Source of the DNA: Inquilinus limosus_F
Lineage (GTDB): Bacteria > Pseudomonadota > Alphaproteobacteria > DSM-16000 > Inquilinaceae
NCBI RefSeq assembly: GCF_051487185.1
Contig: NZ_JAHVDK010000002.1
Coordinates: 186,001-250,000 of the forward strand
Direction: 5' to 3'
DNA: 64,000 bases
Part shown: positions 25,503 to 33,247 of the stretch, piece by piece
Layout of the letters: each line of letters opens with the position of its first letter
Position numbering within the stretch: the stretch's first letter is position 1
The notes under the pieces: model-generated
The model's database searches: none
What the model was told of the DNA's origin: nothing
What the model saw: only the letters and a program-made list of their open reading frames with translations
Position numbers and translations under genes: made by a program

Positions 25503-26245
25503 GCCCCGCGGCCCGACAGGGGCGGGGTGGCGTCGCCGGGGCCGAGCGCCCGCTGCATCAGCACGCTGTCGACCCAGCGGCCGAACTTGAATCCGACCGA
25601 CGGGAGCAGGCCGACCCGCCGGAAGCCGAGCCGCTCATGCAGCGTGATCGAGCCGGTGTTGCCGCTGTCGCCGATCACGGCGACCATCTGCCGCCAGGGG
25701 CCCGCCTCGCAGCGCTCGATCAGCGCCGCCAGGAGGGCCCGGCCGATGCCGCGGCCGGCCTGGCCGTCGGCGACATAGACCGAATCCTCGACCGTGTAGC
25801 GATAGGCCGGGCGCGGCCGATAGGCGCCGGCATAGGCATAGCCGACCAGCCAGCCCTCGATCTCGGCCGCCAGATAGGGCAGGCCCTGGGCCAGCACCGC
25901 CGCCCGCCGCGCCGCCAGCTCGGCCACGTCCGGCGGCGTCTCCTCGAAGCTGGCCAGGCCGTGCAGCACGTGGCGGGCGTAGATCGCCTGCACCGCCGGC
26001 AGGTCCGCCTCGGCCGCGTCGCGGACGATGATCGGGGTGGGCGGGAAGGCGAGGTGACGGTCGGGCATGATCGGTTCGGTCTCTCGGTCGGGGTCGGGGC
26101 GTCCGCGCAGCGCCTCGCCGCGGGTGATGCCGAGATCGGCGAGGCGCCGGTCGTCGAGCCCGCGCAGGATCTCGACCTGGCGCCGGCGCGACTGCGGCGA
26201 CCCGGCGAGCCAGTGCAGCATCTCGGATAAGGACAGGCAAGGCAT
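25499..26245 (-). CDS. DUF1127 domain fused in frame to a phosphinothricin-type GNAT acetyltransferase
   Basis: From ATG 26245 the frame encodes 248 residues. Residues about 15-50 form a DUF1127/YjiS-like arginine-rich motif (RQVEILRGLDDRRLADLGIT). The rest, from MPDRHLAF at codon start 26068, is a GNAT domain of the Bar/Pat type: IIVRDAAEADLPAVQAIYARHV, motif A DGQAGRGIGRALLAALIER and the typical end HERLGFRRVGLLPSVGFKFGRW. Such enzymes N-acetylate phosphinothricin, methionine sulfone or similar amino acid analogues. Translation may begin at either ATG, so a separate 189-residue enzyme from 26068 is possible. It is divergent from a LysR gene. Confidence 0.82.
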   Translation of the reverse strand: MPCLSLSEMLHWLAGSPQSRRRQVEILRGLDDRRLADLGITRGEALRGRPDPDRETEPIMPDRHLAFPPTPIIVRDAAEADLPAVQAIYARHVLHGLASFEETPPDVAELAARRAAVLAQGLPYLAAEIEGWLVGYAYAGAYRPRPAYRYTVEDSVYVADGQAGRGIGRALLAALIERCEAGPWRQMVAVIGDSGNTGSITLHERLGFRRVGLLPSVGFKFGRWVDSVLMQRALGPGDATPPLSGRGA

Positions 26246-26341
26246 CGGACACGGCCGTGGTGGCGGACGCGACGAGATTGCAGCTTTGTGACGGATAAGG
26301 GAAATTTGGATATTCAATGCAGATGATAAGGGTTTCTTTGA

Positions 26342-27229
26342 ATGCGCGAACTCAACCTCGACCAGCTCCGCACCTTCGCCGAGGTGGTCCGGGCCAGCAG
26401 CTTCTCCGGCGCCGCGGCCCGGCTGAACCTGACCCAGCCGGCGGTCAGCCTGCAGATCCGGCAGCTCGAGGCCCGGCTCGGCGTCCGGCTGGTGGAGCGG
26501 GTCGGGCGGCGGGCGACGCCGACCGCGGCGGGGCGTGAGCTGCTGGTCCATGCCGGGCGGATCGAGGCCGAGGTCGCGGCGGCCGTCGACGCGATGGCGG
26601 AACATGCCAGCGGCGCCGCCGGGCGGGTGCGTCTCGGCACCGGCGCCACCGCCTGCATCTATCTGCTGCCGCCGGTGCTGCGGGCGCTGCGGCGGCGGCT
26701 GCCGTCGCTGGAGATCGTGGTCAGCACCGGCAACACGGCCGGCATCCTGCGCCTCCTGGAGGAGAACGCGCTCGACCTCGGCCTCGTCACCCTGCCAGCG
26801 CCGGGCCGCGCCTTTTCGGTGACGCCGCTGATGGAGGAGGAGTTCGTCGCCGTCGCCCCGGCCGAGGCCGACGACCTGCCGCCGATGGTGACCCCGGCGG
26901 CGCTGGCCGGCCGCCCGGTGGTGCTGTACGAGCCGGGCGGGCACACGCGGCGCATCGTCGACGATTGGTTCGCGCGGGCCGGGATCAGCCCGAAGCCGGT
27001 GATGGAGCTGGGCAGCGTCGAGGCGATCAAGGAGCTGGTCGGCGCCGGCCTCGGCTGCGCCGTGCTGCCGAGCATGGCGGTGGCACAGGCGCCGGGGCTG
27101 ACCGCCCATCCGCTGTCGCCGCGGCTCCACCGCCGTCTCGGCCTGGTGCTGCGCCGCGACAAGCCGCTGGCCCGCGGCCTGCGCGAGACCATCGCGGCGC
27201 TGCAGCAGGCGGCAGCGGAGCGCTCATAG
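26342..27229 (+). CDS. LysR family transcriptional regulator
   Basis: A 295-residue LysR-type protein with helix-turn-helix region FAEVVRASSFSGAAARLNLT and QIRQLEARLGVRLVERVGRR. The effector domain includes RVRLGTGATACIYLLPPVLR and PVVLYEPGGHTRRIVDDWF, features of the CysB/CbbR-like group. It is divergent from the DUF1127-GNAT/MFS operon with a 96-base gap, and probably controls it. It converges on hsp20 through the bidirectional hairpin at 27233-27262. Confidence 0.9.
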   Translation: MRELNLDQLRTFAEVVRASSFSGAAARLNLTQPAVSLQIRQLEARLGVRLVERVGRRATPTAAGRELLVHAGRIEAEVAAAVDAMAEHASGAAGRVRLGTGATACIYLLPPVLRALRRRLPSLEIVVSTGNTAGILRLLEENALDLGLVTLPAPGRAFSVTPLMEEEFVAVAPAEADDLPPMVTPAALAGRPVVLYEPGGHTRRIVDDWFARAGISPKPVMELGSVEAIKELVGAGLGCAVLPSMAVAQAPGLTAHPLSPRLHRRLGLVLRRDKPLARGLRETIAALQQAAAERS

Positions 27230-27232
27230 GAA

Positions 27233-27262
27233 AGCGCCGGGCGGCGCGAACCGTCCGGCGCT
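27233..27262. terminator. bidirectional hairpin between convergent LysR and hsp20 genes
   Basis: Arms AGCGCCGG (27233-27240) and CCGGCGCT (27255-27262) form an 8-base-pair perfect stem with a 14-base loop between two convergent stop codons. There is no long T-tract. Confidence 0.5.
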
Positions 27263-27278
27263 ATCTGGCATCAGTTGA

Positions 27279-27803
27279 TCAGGCCGCCTTCTTCTCGCCC
27301 GCCTTCTTCTCGCCCGCCTTCTTCTCGCCGCTGACGGTGATGCGGCGCATCTTACTCTGGGCAGGCGCGGTCTTCGGCAGGGTGACGGTCAGGACGCCGT
27401 TCCTGAACGTCGCCTCGACCTTATCCTCATCGACCTCGCGGCCGATCGCGATCTGCCGCTCGAAGCGGCCATAGCTGCGCTCGCTGAAGTGACGCTCCTT
27501 GTCCTCGACCTCGGACTTCTTCTCACCGCGGATGCTCAGGATCCCCTCGGCGAGGGTGACTTCGACATCCTTCTCGGTCAGGCCGGGAATCTCGGCACAC
27601 ACGGTCACGGCCTTGTCATTCTCGGTCACCTCCAGGTTCGGCCAAGCCGTGCGGCCGAACAGCGAGGGCGCATCGAAGCCGCGGAAAGCCTCATCGAACA
27701 GACGGTTCATCTCCCGATGCAGCGACAGGAGCGGGCTCTCGTCCTCGCGATAGGGCATCGCCGAACGGCCGCCGCGGCCCCACGGAATCAGATCACGCAT
27801 CAT
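27279..27803 (-). CDS. small heat shock protein, Hsp20 family
   Basis: A 174-residue alpha-crystallin-domain chaperone that binds unfolding proteins in the cytoplasm. The domain spans about residues 50-145, with the conserved EIPGLTEKDVEVTLAEGILSI block and the beta-strand FRNGVLTVTLPK. The C-terminus has three GEKKA repeats encoded by a 15-base tandem repeat and lacks an I-x-I motif. ATG 27803 is chosen because a perfect AAGGAGG lies at 27809-27815; a longer frame to 27839 exists. A strong sigma-32 promoter lies upstream, and the long 5' leader may be a thermometer. Confidence 0.93.
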   Translation of the reverse strand: MMRDLIPWGRGGRSAMPYREDESPLLSLHREMNRLFDEAFRGFDAPSLFGRTAWPNLEVTENDKAVTVCAEIPGLTEKDVEVTLAEGILSIRGEKKSEVEDKERHFSERSYGRFERQIAIGREVDEDKVEATFRNGVLTVTLPKTAPAQSKMRRITVSGEKKAGEKKAGEKKAA

Positions 27804-27914
27804 TTGGTCCTCCTTCCATATCCTCGACACGAGCAACATGGGCTGAGGGTGGTCCGGAGAGCCGGAGCTCCCTCAGGACCGCCGGTCCCCGGCAGGGCAG
27901 GCAACCGGCGTGAC
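27804..27914 (-). promoter_or_regulatory. structured 5' leader of hsp20, possible ROSE-like RNA thermometer
   Basis: The roughly 110-base leader between the predicted sigma-32 start site and the hsp20 ATG can form a strong hairpin at 27843-27876 (arms CTGAGGG/CCCTCAG around TCCGG/CCGGA). It also contains the ROSE-type motif TTGCTC within 27831-27841. That motif can pair with GAGGA at 27821-27825 or with the Shine-Dalgarno GAGGAC, in both cases leaving the G bulged as in ROSE elements. No folding was computed, so this is a pattern-based proposal. Confidence 0.45.
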
Positions 27915-27920
27915 CAATAC

Positions 27921-27947
27921 ATGGGGATGACAGGGTGGGTTTTCAAG
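27921..27947 (-). promoter_or_regulatory. sigma-32 (RpoH) promoter of hsp20
   Basis: On the minus strand, CTTGAA (27947-27942), a 15-base spacer, then CCCCAT (27926-27921) match the sigma-32 consensus boxes exactly. It lies about 118 bases upstream of the hsp20 ATG, in a gene expected to be heat induced. Confidence 0.85.
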
Positions 27948-28079
27948 GGCAAAAGTCACGAAATTACAATGCTCTAGAGAGACATTCTATCACGCCGTGC
28001 CGGATCGCTCCGCTGCGTTGCGAACGGACCGGTCTTTCGATCATTGACCCCGGAGCGCGGCTCATGGAGCTTGCGAACC

Positions 28080-28997
28080 ATGGACATGCCCGGCGCCATG
28101 ATCGTTTTCGCCCAGGTCGTCGACAGCCGCAGCTTCTCGGCCGCGGCGGCGCGGCTCGGCCTGTCGAAATCCGCGGTCAGCAAGCAGATCGCCAAGCTGG
28201 AGGACCGGCTGGGCGCCCGGCTGCTGAACCGCACCACACGCACCTTGAGCCCGACCGACGCCGGGCAGGACTTCTACGAACGCTGCCTGCGCGTCGCCCG
28301 CGAGGTGGAGGAGGCGGAGCGGGCGATCACCCATCTCTCGGCCGAGCCGCGCGGCGTGCTGCGGCTGAACGCGCCCGCCAGCTTCGGCCGGGAATATGTG
28401 GCGCCGCTGGTGCCGGAGATGCTGGCGCGCTGGCCCGAGCTGCGGGTCGAGGCGATCTTCGAGGACCGCTTCGTCGACGTCGTGGCCGAAGGCTTCGACC
28501 TGGTGATCCGCATCACCCGGCTGCAGGATTCGAGCCTGGTGGCCCGTCGCCTCGCCCCCTGCCGTCGGCTGGTCTGCGCCGCGCCGGCCTATCTCGAACG
28601 GCACGGCGTGCCCCGCGTGCCGGCCGATCTCACCCGCCACGACTGCGTCCTCTACAGCTACGCCACGGACCAGAATGAATGGGAGTTCGTCGGCCCGGAT
28701 GGCCGGGTGGAAACGGTGCGGGTCGACGGAAGGCTGCGCGCCAACAGCGCCGAGGTGACCCTGGCGGCGCTGCTGGCCGGCGCGGGGGTGGCGCTGTCGC
28801 CCGACTTCATCGTCGGCCCCGACATCGCCGCCGGGCGCCTGGTACCGCTCTTGACCGACTACGAGAACCCGTTCGGCGCGATCTATGCGGTCTGGCCGCA
28901 CAACCGCAACCTGGCGCCCAAGGTGCGCGCGGTGGTGGACTTCCTGGTCGAGCGCTTCGCCAGGGAGCCGATCTGGGAGAGGCGGCCGGTGCGTTGA
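28080..28997 (+). CDS. LysR family transcriptional regulator
   Basis: A 305-residue LysR regulator starting MDMPGAMIVFAQVVDSRSFS. The helix-turn-helix continues AAARLGLSKSAVSKQIAKLE and RLLNRTTRTLSPTDAG. This is the large AaeR/DmlR-like group, with the effector domain recognisable from LRLNAPASFGREYVAPLVPE. The frame opens earlier at 28044, but ATG 28080 gives the usual start. Its target is not evident; it is followed by a dispersed repeat and the convergent EmrB/QacA exporter. Confidence 0.9.
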   Translation: MDMPGAMIVFAQVVDSRSFSAAAARLGLSKSAVSKQIAKLEDRLGARLLNRTTRTLSPTDAGQDFYERCLRVAREVEEAERAITHLSAEPRGVLRLNAPASFGREYVAPLVPEMLARWPELRVEAIFEDRFVDVVAEGFDLVIRITRLQDSSLVARRLAPCRRLVCAAPAYLERHGVPRVPADLTRHDCVLYSYATDQNEWEFVGPDGRVETVRVDGRLRANSAEVTLAALLAGAGVALSPDFIVGPDIAAGRLVPLLTDYENPFGAIYAVWPHNRNLAPKVRAVVDFLVERFAREPIWERRPVR

Positions 28998-29027
28998 GAG
29001 CCGCGGGTCGTGCTCCCTCCCTTTGCT

Positions 29028-29096
29028 GTCATTCCCGCGAAAGCGGGAATCTCTTCCGGTCAGTGCGTGACGAGATCCCGCTTGCGCGGGGATGAC
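29028..29096. repeat. dispersed intergenic palindrome, GTCAT...ATGAC type
   Basis: Begins GTCATTCCCGCG and ends with GCGCGGGGATGAC. Two inner stems are possible, TTCCCGCgaaaGCGGGAA at 29032-29049 and a second GATCCCGC...GCGGGGATGAC. It lies between the convergent LysR and EmrB/QacA genes. Confidence 0.75.
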
Positions 29097-29134
29097 GAAG
29101 TTGTGGATTTTTCAACAGGCCCGGCTCGTCGGTA

Positions 29135-30622
29135 TCAGCCCTGACCCGCCCCGCCGCCTTCGCTGCCGCTATGGGTCTGGCTGCGCAGCGGCCGATGCTC
29201 CACCCGCATATAGGCCAACATGCTGAGCGCGAAGACCGCCGCCACCGCCGCGAACAGCACGGCGAAGGCGCGGGCCACGTCGCCGCGCTCGGCCTCGGTC
29301 AGCGGCCGGCGCACCAGCTCCTCCAGCCCCGAGACCGAGGCGACGGAGGGGCTCCAGGCGACGATCAGCCCCAGCACCAGGGTCGTCCCCGCGGCGACCA
29401 GGACGGCGCCGCCGAGGGCGCGGGAGAAGCCGACGGCGCCGGTCACCGCGCCGAGGTCGCGCACCGGCGCCGCGTTCTGCGCCGCCACCATGCTGGCCGG
29501 GAAGATCGGCCCGACGCCGAGCCCGACGATCATCAGGAGGCCGGAGGCGACGAGCGGCGTGGCCTGGGTCGCCACCGCGGCCAGCGCCAGCACCGCCAGT
29601 ATCGCGACCGGCAGCCCGATCACCGGCGGCCGGCGATAGGTGCCGGTGCGGGTGATGTAGCGGCCCGACAGCGAGGCGGTGACGGTGGTCGAGACCATCA
29701 GCGGGATCATCATCAGCCCGACCTCGCCGGTCTCGGCCCGCAGCGCCACCTGCAGATAGGTCGGCGCCAGCACCGCCAGCGCCAGATAGCCGCCGAAGGC
29801 CAGGAAGACCGACAGCAGCACCGGACCGACCACGGCGTCGCCCAGGAAGCGGGGCGGCAGCACCGGCTCCTCCACCCGCGCCTGGCGGCGGAAGAACAGC
29901 CAGCTTCCGCCGGCGGCCACCGCTGCCGCGGCGACGACCGGCGTCGAGGCCCAGGGGAAGGCCGTGCCGCCCCAGGACAGGCCCAGCAGCAGGGCCACGG
30001 TGCCGAGGGAGAGCAGGCCGACAGAGGTGAAGTCGATCCGCGACCGCACCCGCGGCACCGGCAGCTTGCGCAGCGACCGCTCGACGATGGCCAGGGCCAC
30101 GAGGCCGAGCGGCAGGTTGATCCAGAAGATCCAGGGCCAGCCGGCATATTGCGTCAGGACGCCGCCCAGCGTCGGGCCGATCAGGGCGGAGCCGGCCCAG
30201 ACCGTGGCGAAGTAGGCGGCGTAGCGGCCCCGCTCGCGCGGCGCCACCACGTCGGCGATCACGGTCTGCGCCAGGGTCAGCAGCCCGCCGCCGCCCAGCC
30301 CCTGCAGCGCCCGGGCCGCGATCAGCATGGTCATGGAGGAGGAGAGGGCGCACAGCGCCGAGGCGATCAGGAACACGACCAGGCAGGCCAGCAGCATCAG
30401 CCGGCGGCCGTACAGGTCGCTGAGCTTGCCGAGGATCGGCGTGGCGCAGGTCGAGGTCAGCAGGTAGCTGGTGACGACCCAGGAGATCAGCTCGAAATCG
30501 CCGAGCTCGCGCCCGATCGACGGGAGCGCGGTGGCGACGATGGTCTGGTCCAGCGCCGACAGGAACAGCGCCAGCAGGGCGCCGAGCACGATGGTGTGGA
30601 TCTCGGACTGGCTGAGATTCAT
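29135..30622 (-). CDS. EmrB/QacA (DHA2) family drug exporter
   Basis: A 495-residue, 14-segment major facilitator. Seen are ALFLSALDQTIVATALPSIG (segment 1, motif D1), motif A GKLSDLYGRRLML and motif C ALIGPTLGGVL in segment 5. The family exports hydrophobic drugs and natural products using the proton gradient. It lies 133 bases downstream of the second P450 gene on the same strand, so it could export the product of the ligase/P450 cassette. No dedicated adjacent repressor gene is present. Confidence 0.88.
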   Translation of the reverse strand: MNLSQSEIHTIVLGALLALFLSALDQTIVATALPSIGRELGDFELISWVVTSYLLTSTCATPILGKLSDLYGRRLMLLACLVVFLIASALCALSSSMTMLIAARALQGLGGGGLLTLAQTVIADVVAPRERGRYAAYFATVWAGSALIGPTLGGVLTQYAGWPWIFWINLPLGLVALAIVERSLRKLPVPRVRSRIDFTSVGLLSLGTVALLLGLSWGGTAFPWASTPVVAAAAVAAGGSWLFFRRQARVEEPVLPPRFLGDAVVGPVLLSVFLAFGGYLALAVLAPTYLQVALRAETGEVGLMMIPLMVSTTVTASLSGRYITRTGTYRRPPVIGLPVAILAVLALAAVATQATPLVASGLLMIVGLGVGPIFPASMVAAQNAAPVRDLGAVTGAVGFSRALGGAVLVAAGTTLVLGLIVAWSPSVASVSGLEELVRRPLTEAERGDVARAFAVLFAAVAAVFALSMLAYMRVEHRPLRSQTHSGSEGGGAGQG

Positions 30623-30755
30623 TCTTGCCGCTTCCTCCCGCCCCGCGCGAGTCGGGGCACGCCATCCTAGCGGCTCAAGGGAGCGGGGAGGGCGGCGAAT
30701 GGCCGGGAGCAGCCTTGCGGATCGGGCGCTGCGTTGCTGCGCAGGGCGTGGCGAC

Positions 30756-31970
30756 TCACGCGGCGTCGAACTCGATCGGCACCCTCTCGAAGCCGAAGAC
30801 GACCGAGCAGTCCGGGGCCGGGCGCAGCTGGTCGTGCCGCACTCGATACTCCGGAAGCCTGTCGAGGATCTCCTCGAGGCACACGGCGATCTCCATGCGC
30901 GCCAGGTGCATGCCGAGGCATTTGTGGATCCCCGCGCCGAAGCTGAGATGCGGGTTGGGGCGGCGACGGAAATCCACCTCGAAGGGTGACGGGAACCTGG
31001 TGCCGTCGAGATTGCCCGCCGCCCAGGACAGGAGGATCTTGTCGCCCTTCCTCAGCCTGACGCCGGCGAGCGTGGTGTCCGCCGTCACCGTGCGGGCGAT
31101 GCAGGGCTGCGCCGCCAGGACGCGCAGGAGCTCCTCGACCGCGCCCAGGATCAGCGCTGGCTCGGCGAGCAGCCGGCGGCGCTGGTCGGGGTTCTCGTCG
31201 AGATAGACGACCGCGGTGCCGATCGAGGCCTGGGCCGTTTCCGACCCGGCGCTGAGCAGGGTGGCGACGATCGAGCCGAGCTCCTCGTCGGTGAGGGGCC
31301 GCCCCTGGAACTCCTTGACCAGGAGATCCGCCATCAGGGTCCCCGGGAGAGGCGCCTCCCGGAACCGCCGGATATCCGCGGCAATGCGCTGCGACAGGGC
31401 ATAGAGCTGCCGATAGGCGACATCCGGCGGCACCAGACGGAAGACGAGATCGTGATAGGGAACGGCGTATTCGGTCCAGAGCTCCGGGTCGAAGCCGATG
31501 ATCGTCAGGATGCTCGATGCGGTGACCGGCCGCGCCAAGTCGGCGATGACGTCGAGGCGGCCCTGGTGCCGTTTGTCCTCGATCCGGCGCAGCACGATCG
31601 AGCGGACCTCGTCGCGAAGATCCGCGACCGCCTTCGGCGAGAAATGCGGGTTGAGGAGGCGCCTGTACTCGGTCGCCTCCGGCGGGTCGTAGTGGAACGG
31701 GATCAGGCTGGGGGCGCGGTGCTCCGGGATCTCGAAGCCGCGCCGGGACGAGAACACCGCCGGGTTGCGCACGACCTCCATGATGTCGTCGTAGCGGGTG
31801 ACGACATGGAAGCCGCCATGGCTGTCGGAACGGAAGACCGGGCACTTCTCGTGCGACTGCCGCGCCATGGTCTGCAGTTCGCGCACATGATCCGGCGCGT
31901 GGTGGTCGTAGGTCCGGAAGAAGTCCTCGGGCAGGTCCTCGGAGGAGAAAGGGTTCATGAACCTCAGCAT
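30756..31970 (-). CDS. cytochrome P450 (second of tandem pair)
   Basis: A 404-residue bacterial P450. The oxygen-binding I-helix motif is AGSETAQAS, the K-helix ExxR is ELLR, and the haem loop is FGAGIHKCLG with Cys351 as the haem ligand. ATG 31970 overlaps the stop of the first P450 (ATGCTGA), so the two are translationally coupled. The two proteins share near-identical N-termini (MLR-x-MNP, then DLPE-x-FFRTYDHH), showing an ancient tandem duplication. In this context the substrate is probably an acyl group held on the adjacent carrier protein. Confidence 0.93.
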   Translation of the reverse strand: MLRFMNPFSSEDLPEDFFRTYDHHAPDHVRELQTMARQSHEKCPVFRSDSHGGFHVVTRYDDIMEVVRNPAVFSSRRGFEIPEHRAPSLIPFHYDPPEATEYRRLLNPHFSPKAVADLRDEVRSIVLRRIEDKRHQGRLDVIADLARPVTASSILTIIGFDPELWTEYAVPYHDLVFRLVPPDVAYRQLYALSQRIAADIRRFREAPLPGTLMADLLVKEFQGRPLTDEELGSIVATLLSAGSETAQASIGTAVVYLDENPDQRRRLLAEPALILGAVEELLRVLAAQPCIARTVTADTTLAGVRLRKGDKILLSWAAGNLDGTRFPSPFEVDFRRRPNPHLSFGAGIHKCLGMHLARMEIAVCLEEILDRLPEYRVRHDQLRPAPDCSVVFGFERVPIEFDAA

Positions 31971-33247
31971 GTCGGCGCTGCCTGCGACCTGCCCCCTGTG
32001 CGATTGGGGCAGACAACGTGTCGTTCGGGTGACCGCTCCGCTTCAAATTCGATCGGGACGCTCTCGAAGCCGAAGATCAGCGAACAACCCGGCGCCGCGC
32101 GCAACTGATCGCGTCTTACGCGATAGTTCGGGATTCTTTGGAGAATGACTTCGAGACACACCGCAAGCTCCATCCGGGCGAGGTGCAGGCCGATGCATTT
32201 GTGGCTTCCTGCCCCGAAGGTCAGGTGTGAGTTGGAGGGGCGGCAGAAATCGACCTCGAAGGGTGAGGGAAACTTGTCGGCGTCGAAATTCGCCGCCGCC
32301 CAGAGGAGAAGGACTTTGTCCCCCTTGCTCAAAGGGACGCCGCCGAGCACGTAGTCCTTCGTGACCGTGCGGGCCATGCCGGGCTGCGTAGCCAGAACTC
32401 GCAGAAGCTCCTCGACCGCGTTCGGAATCAGACCCGGATTTTCGATCAATCGCTGCCGCTGCTCGGGGTTCTCGTCGAGATAGACGAGCATCATGCCGAT
32501 CGTCGCCTGGACGGTCTCGGTGCCGCCGACGATCAGCGCGCTGACGATGGCCGTCAGTTCCCCATCGGTCAGCGGGCGCCCTCGAAATTTCTTGGTCAGG
32601 AGATCGGAGAGGAGCGTTCCGGCAGCGGGTGCCTCTCGAAACCGCCGGATATCCTCGATGATGCGCAATGAAAGCCGGTAGATCTGATGGAACGAGAGGT
32701 CCGGCGGCACCAGACGGAAGATATGGTTGTGATAGGCCATCGCGTATTCGTCCCAGAGTTCGGGATCGAAGCCGATGATCTTCAGGGCCATGGAGGCGGA
32801 TGCCGGCAAGGCGAGGTCTGGAATGACGTCGAGCCGTCCTTGCCCCAGCCTGTCCTCGATCCGCTGCATGACGATGGTCCGCAAGTCTTCCCTGAGGCCC
32901 TCGACAGCACTGGCCGTGAGGTATGGATGGAGCAGGCGCCGGTACTCGGTCACCTCTGGAGGATCGCAGTGGAGCGGAATCAGCATCGGCGCGCGGGCTT
33001 CGGGGATCTCGAAGCCGCGCCGCGACGAGAAGATGGCCGGGTTGCACGCGACCTCCATGATGTCGTCGTAGCGGGTGACGACGTAGAAGCCGCCATGGCT
33101 GTCGGAGCGGAAGACCGGGCACCTCTCATGCGCCTGCCGGGCCATGTTGTGCAGCTCGCGTATGCAGTCCGGCGTGTGGTGGTCGTAGGTCCGGAAGAAG
33201 CTCTCCGGCAGGTCTCGGGAGGAGACGGGGTTCATATACCTCAACAT
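31964..33247 (-). CDS. cytochrome P450 (first of tandem pair)
   Basis: A 427-residue P450 paralogous to the next gene. The I-helix motif is VGGTETVQAT, the ExxR is ELLR, and the haem loop is FGAGSHKCIG with Cys351 as ligand. A C-terminal extension of about 20 residues, rich in Arg and Gln, goes beyond the core. ATG 33247 overlaps the stop of the ligase-thioesterase gene (ATGTTGA). The start pattern MLRYMNP is shared with the second P450. No ferredoxin or ferredoxin reductase is encoded nearby, so electrons must come from elsewhere. Confidence 0.93.
   Translation of the reverse strand: MLRYMNPVSSRDLPESFFRTYDHHTPDCIRELHNMARQAHERCPVFRSDSHGGFYVVTRYDDIMEVACNPAIFSSRRGFEIPEARAPMLIPLHCDPPEVTEYRRLLHPYLTASAVEGLREDLRTIVMQRIEDRLGQGRLDVIPDLALPASASMALKIIGFDPELWDEYAMAYHNHIFRLVPPDLSFHQIYRLSLRIIEDIRRFREAPAAGTLLSDLLTKKFRGRPLTDGELTAIVSALIVGGTETVQATIGMMLVYLDENPEQRQRLIENPGLIPNAVEELLRVLATQPGMARTVTKDYVLGGVPLSKGDKVLLLWAAANFDADKFPSPFEVDFCRPSNSHLTFGAGSHKCIGLHLARMELAVCLEVILQRIPNYRVRRDQLRAAPGCSLIFGFESVPIEFEAERSPERHVVCPNRTGGRSQAAPTC

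Noticed and set aside
26246..27130. N-terminal extension of the DUF1127-GNAT frame
   Set aside because: The frame stays open because it runs antisense to the LysR gene at 26342-27229; DUF1127 begins at ATG 26245.
27284..27331. 15-base tandem repeat that might be a CRISPR or regulatory repeat
   Set aside because: It is coding sequence for three GEKKA repeats at the C-terminus of Hsp20.
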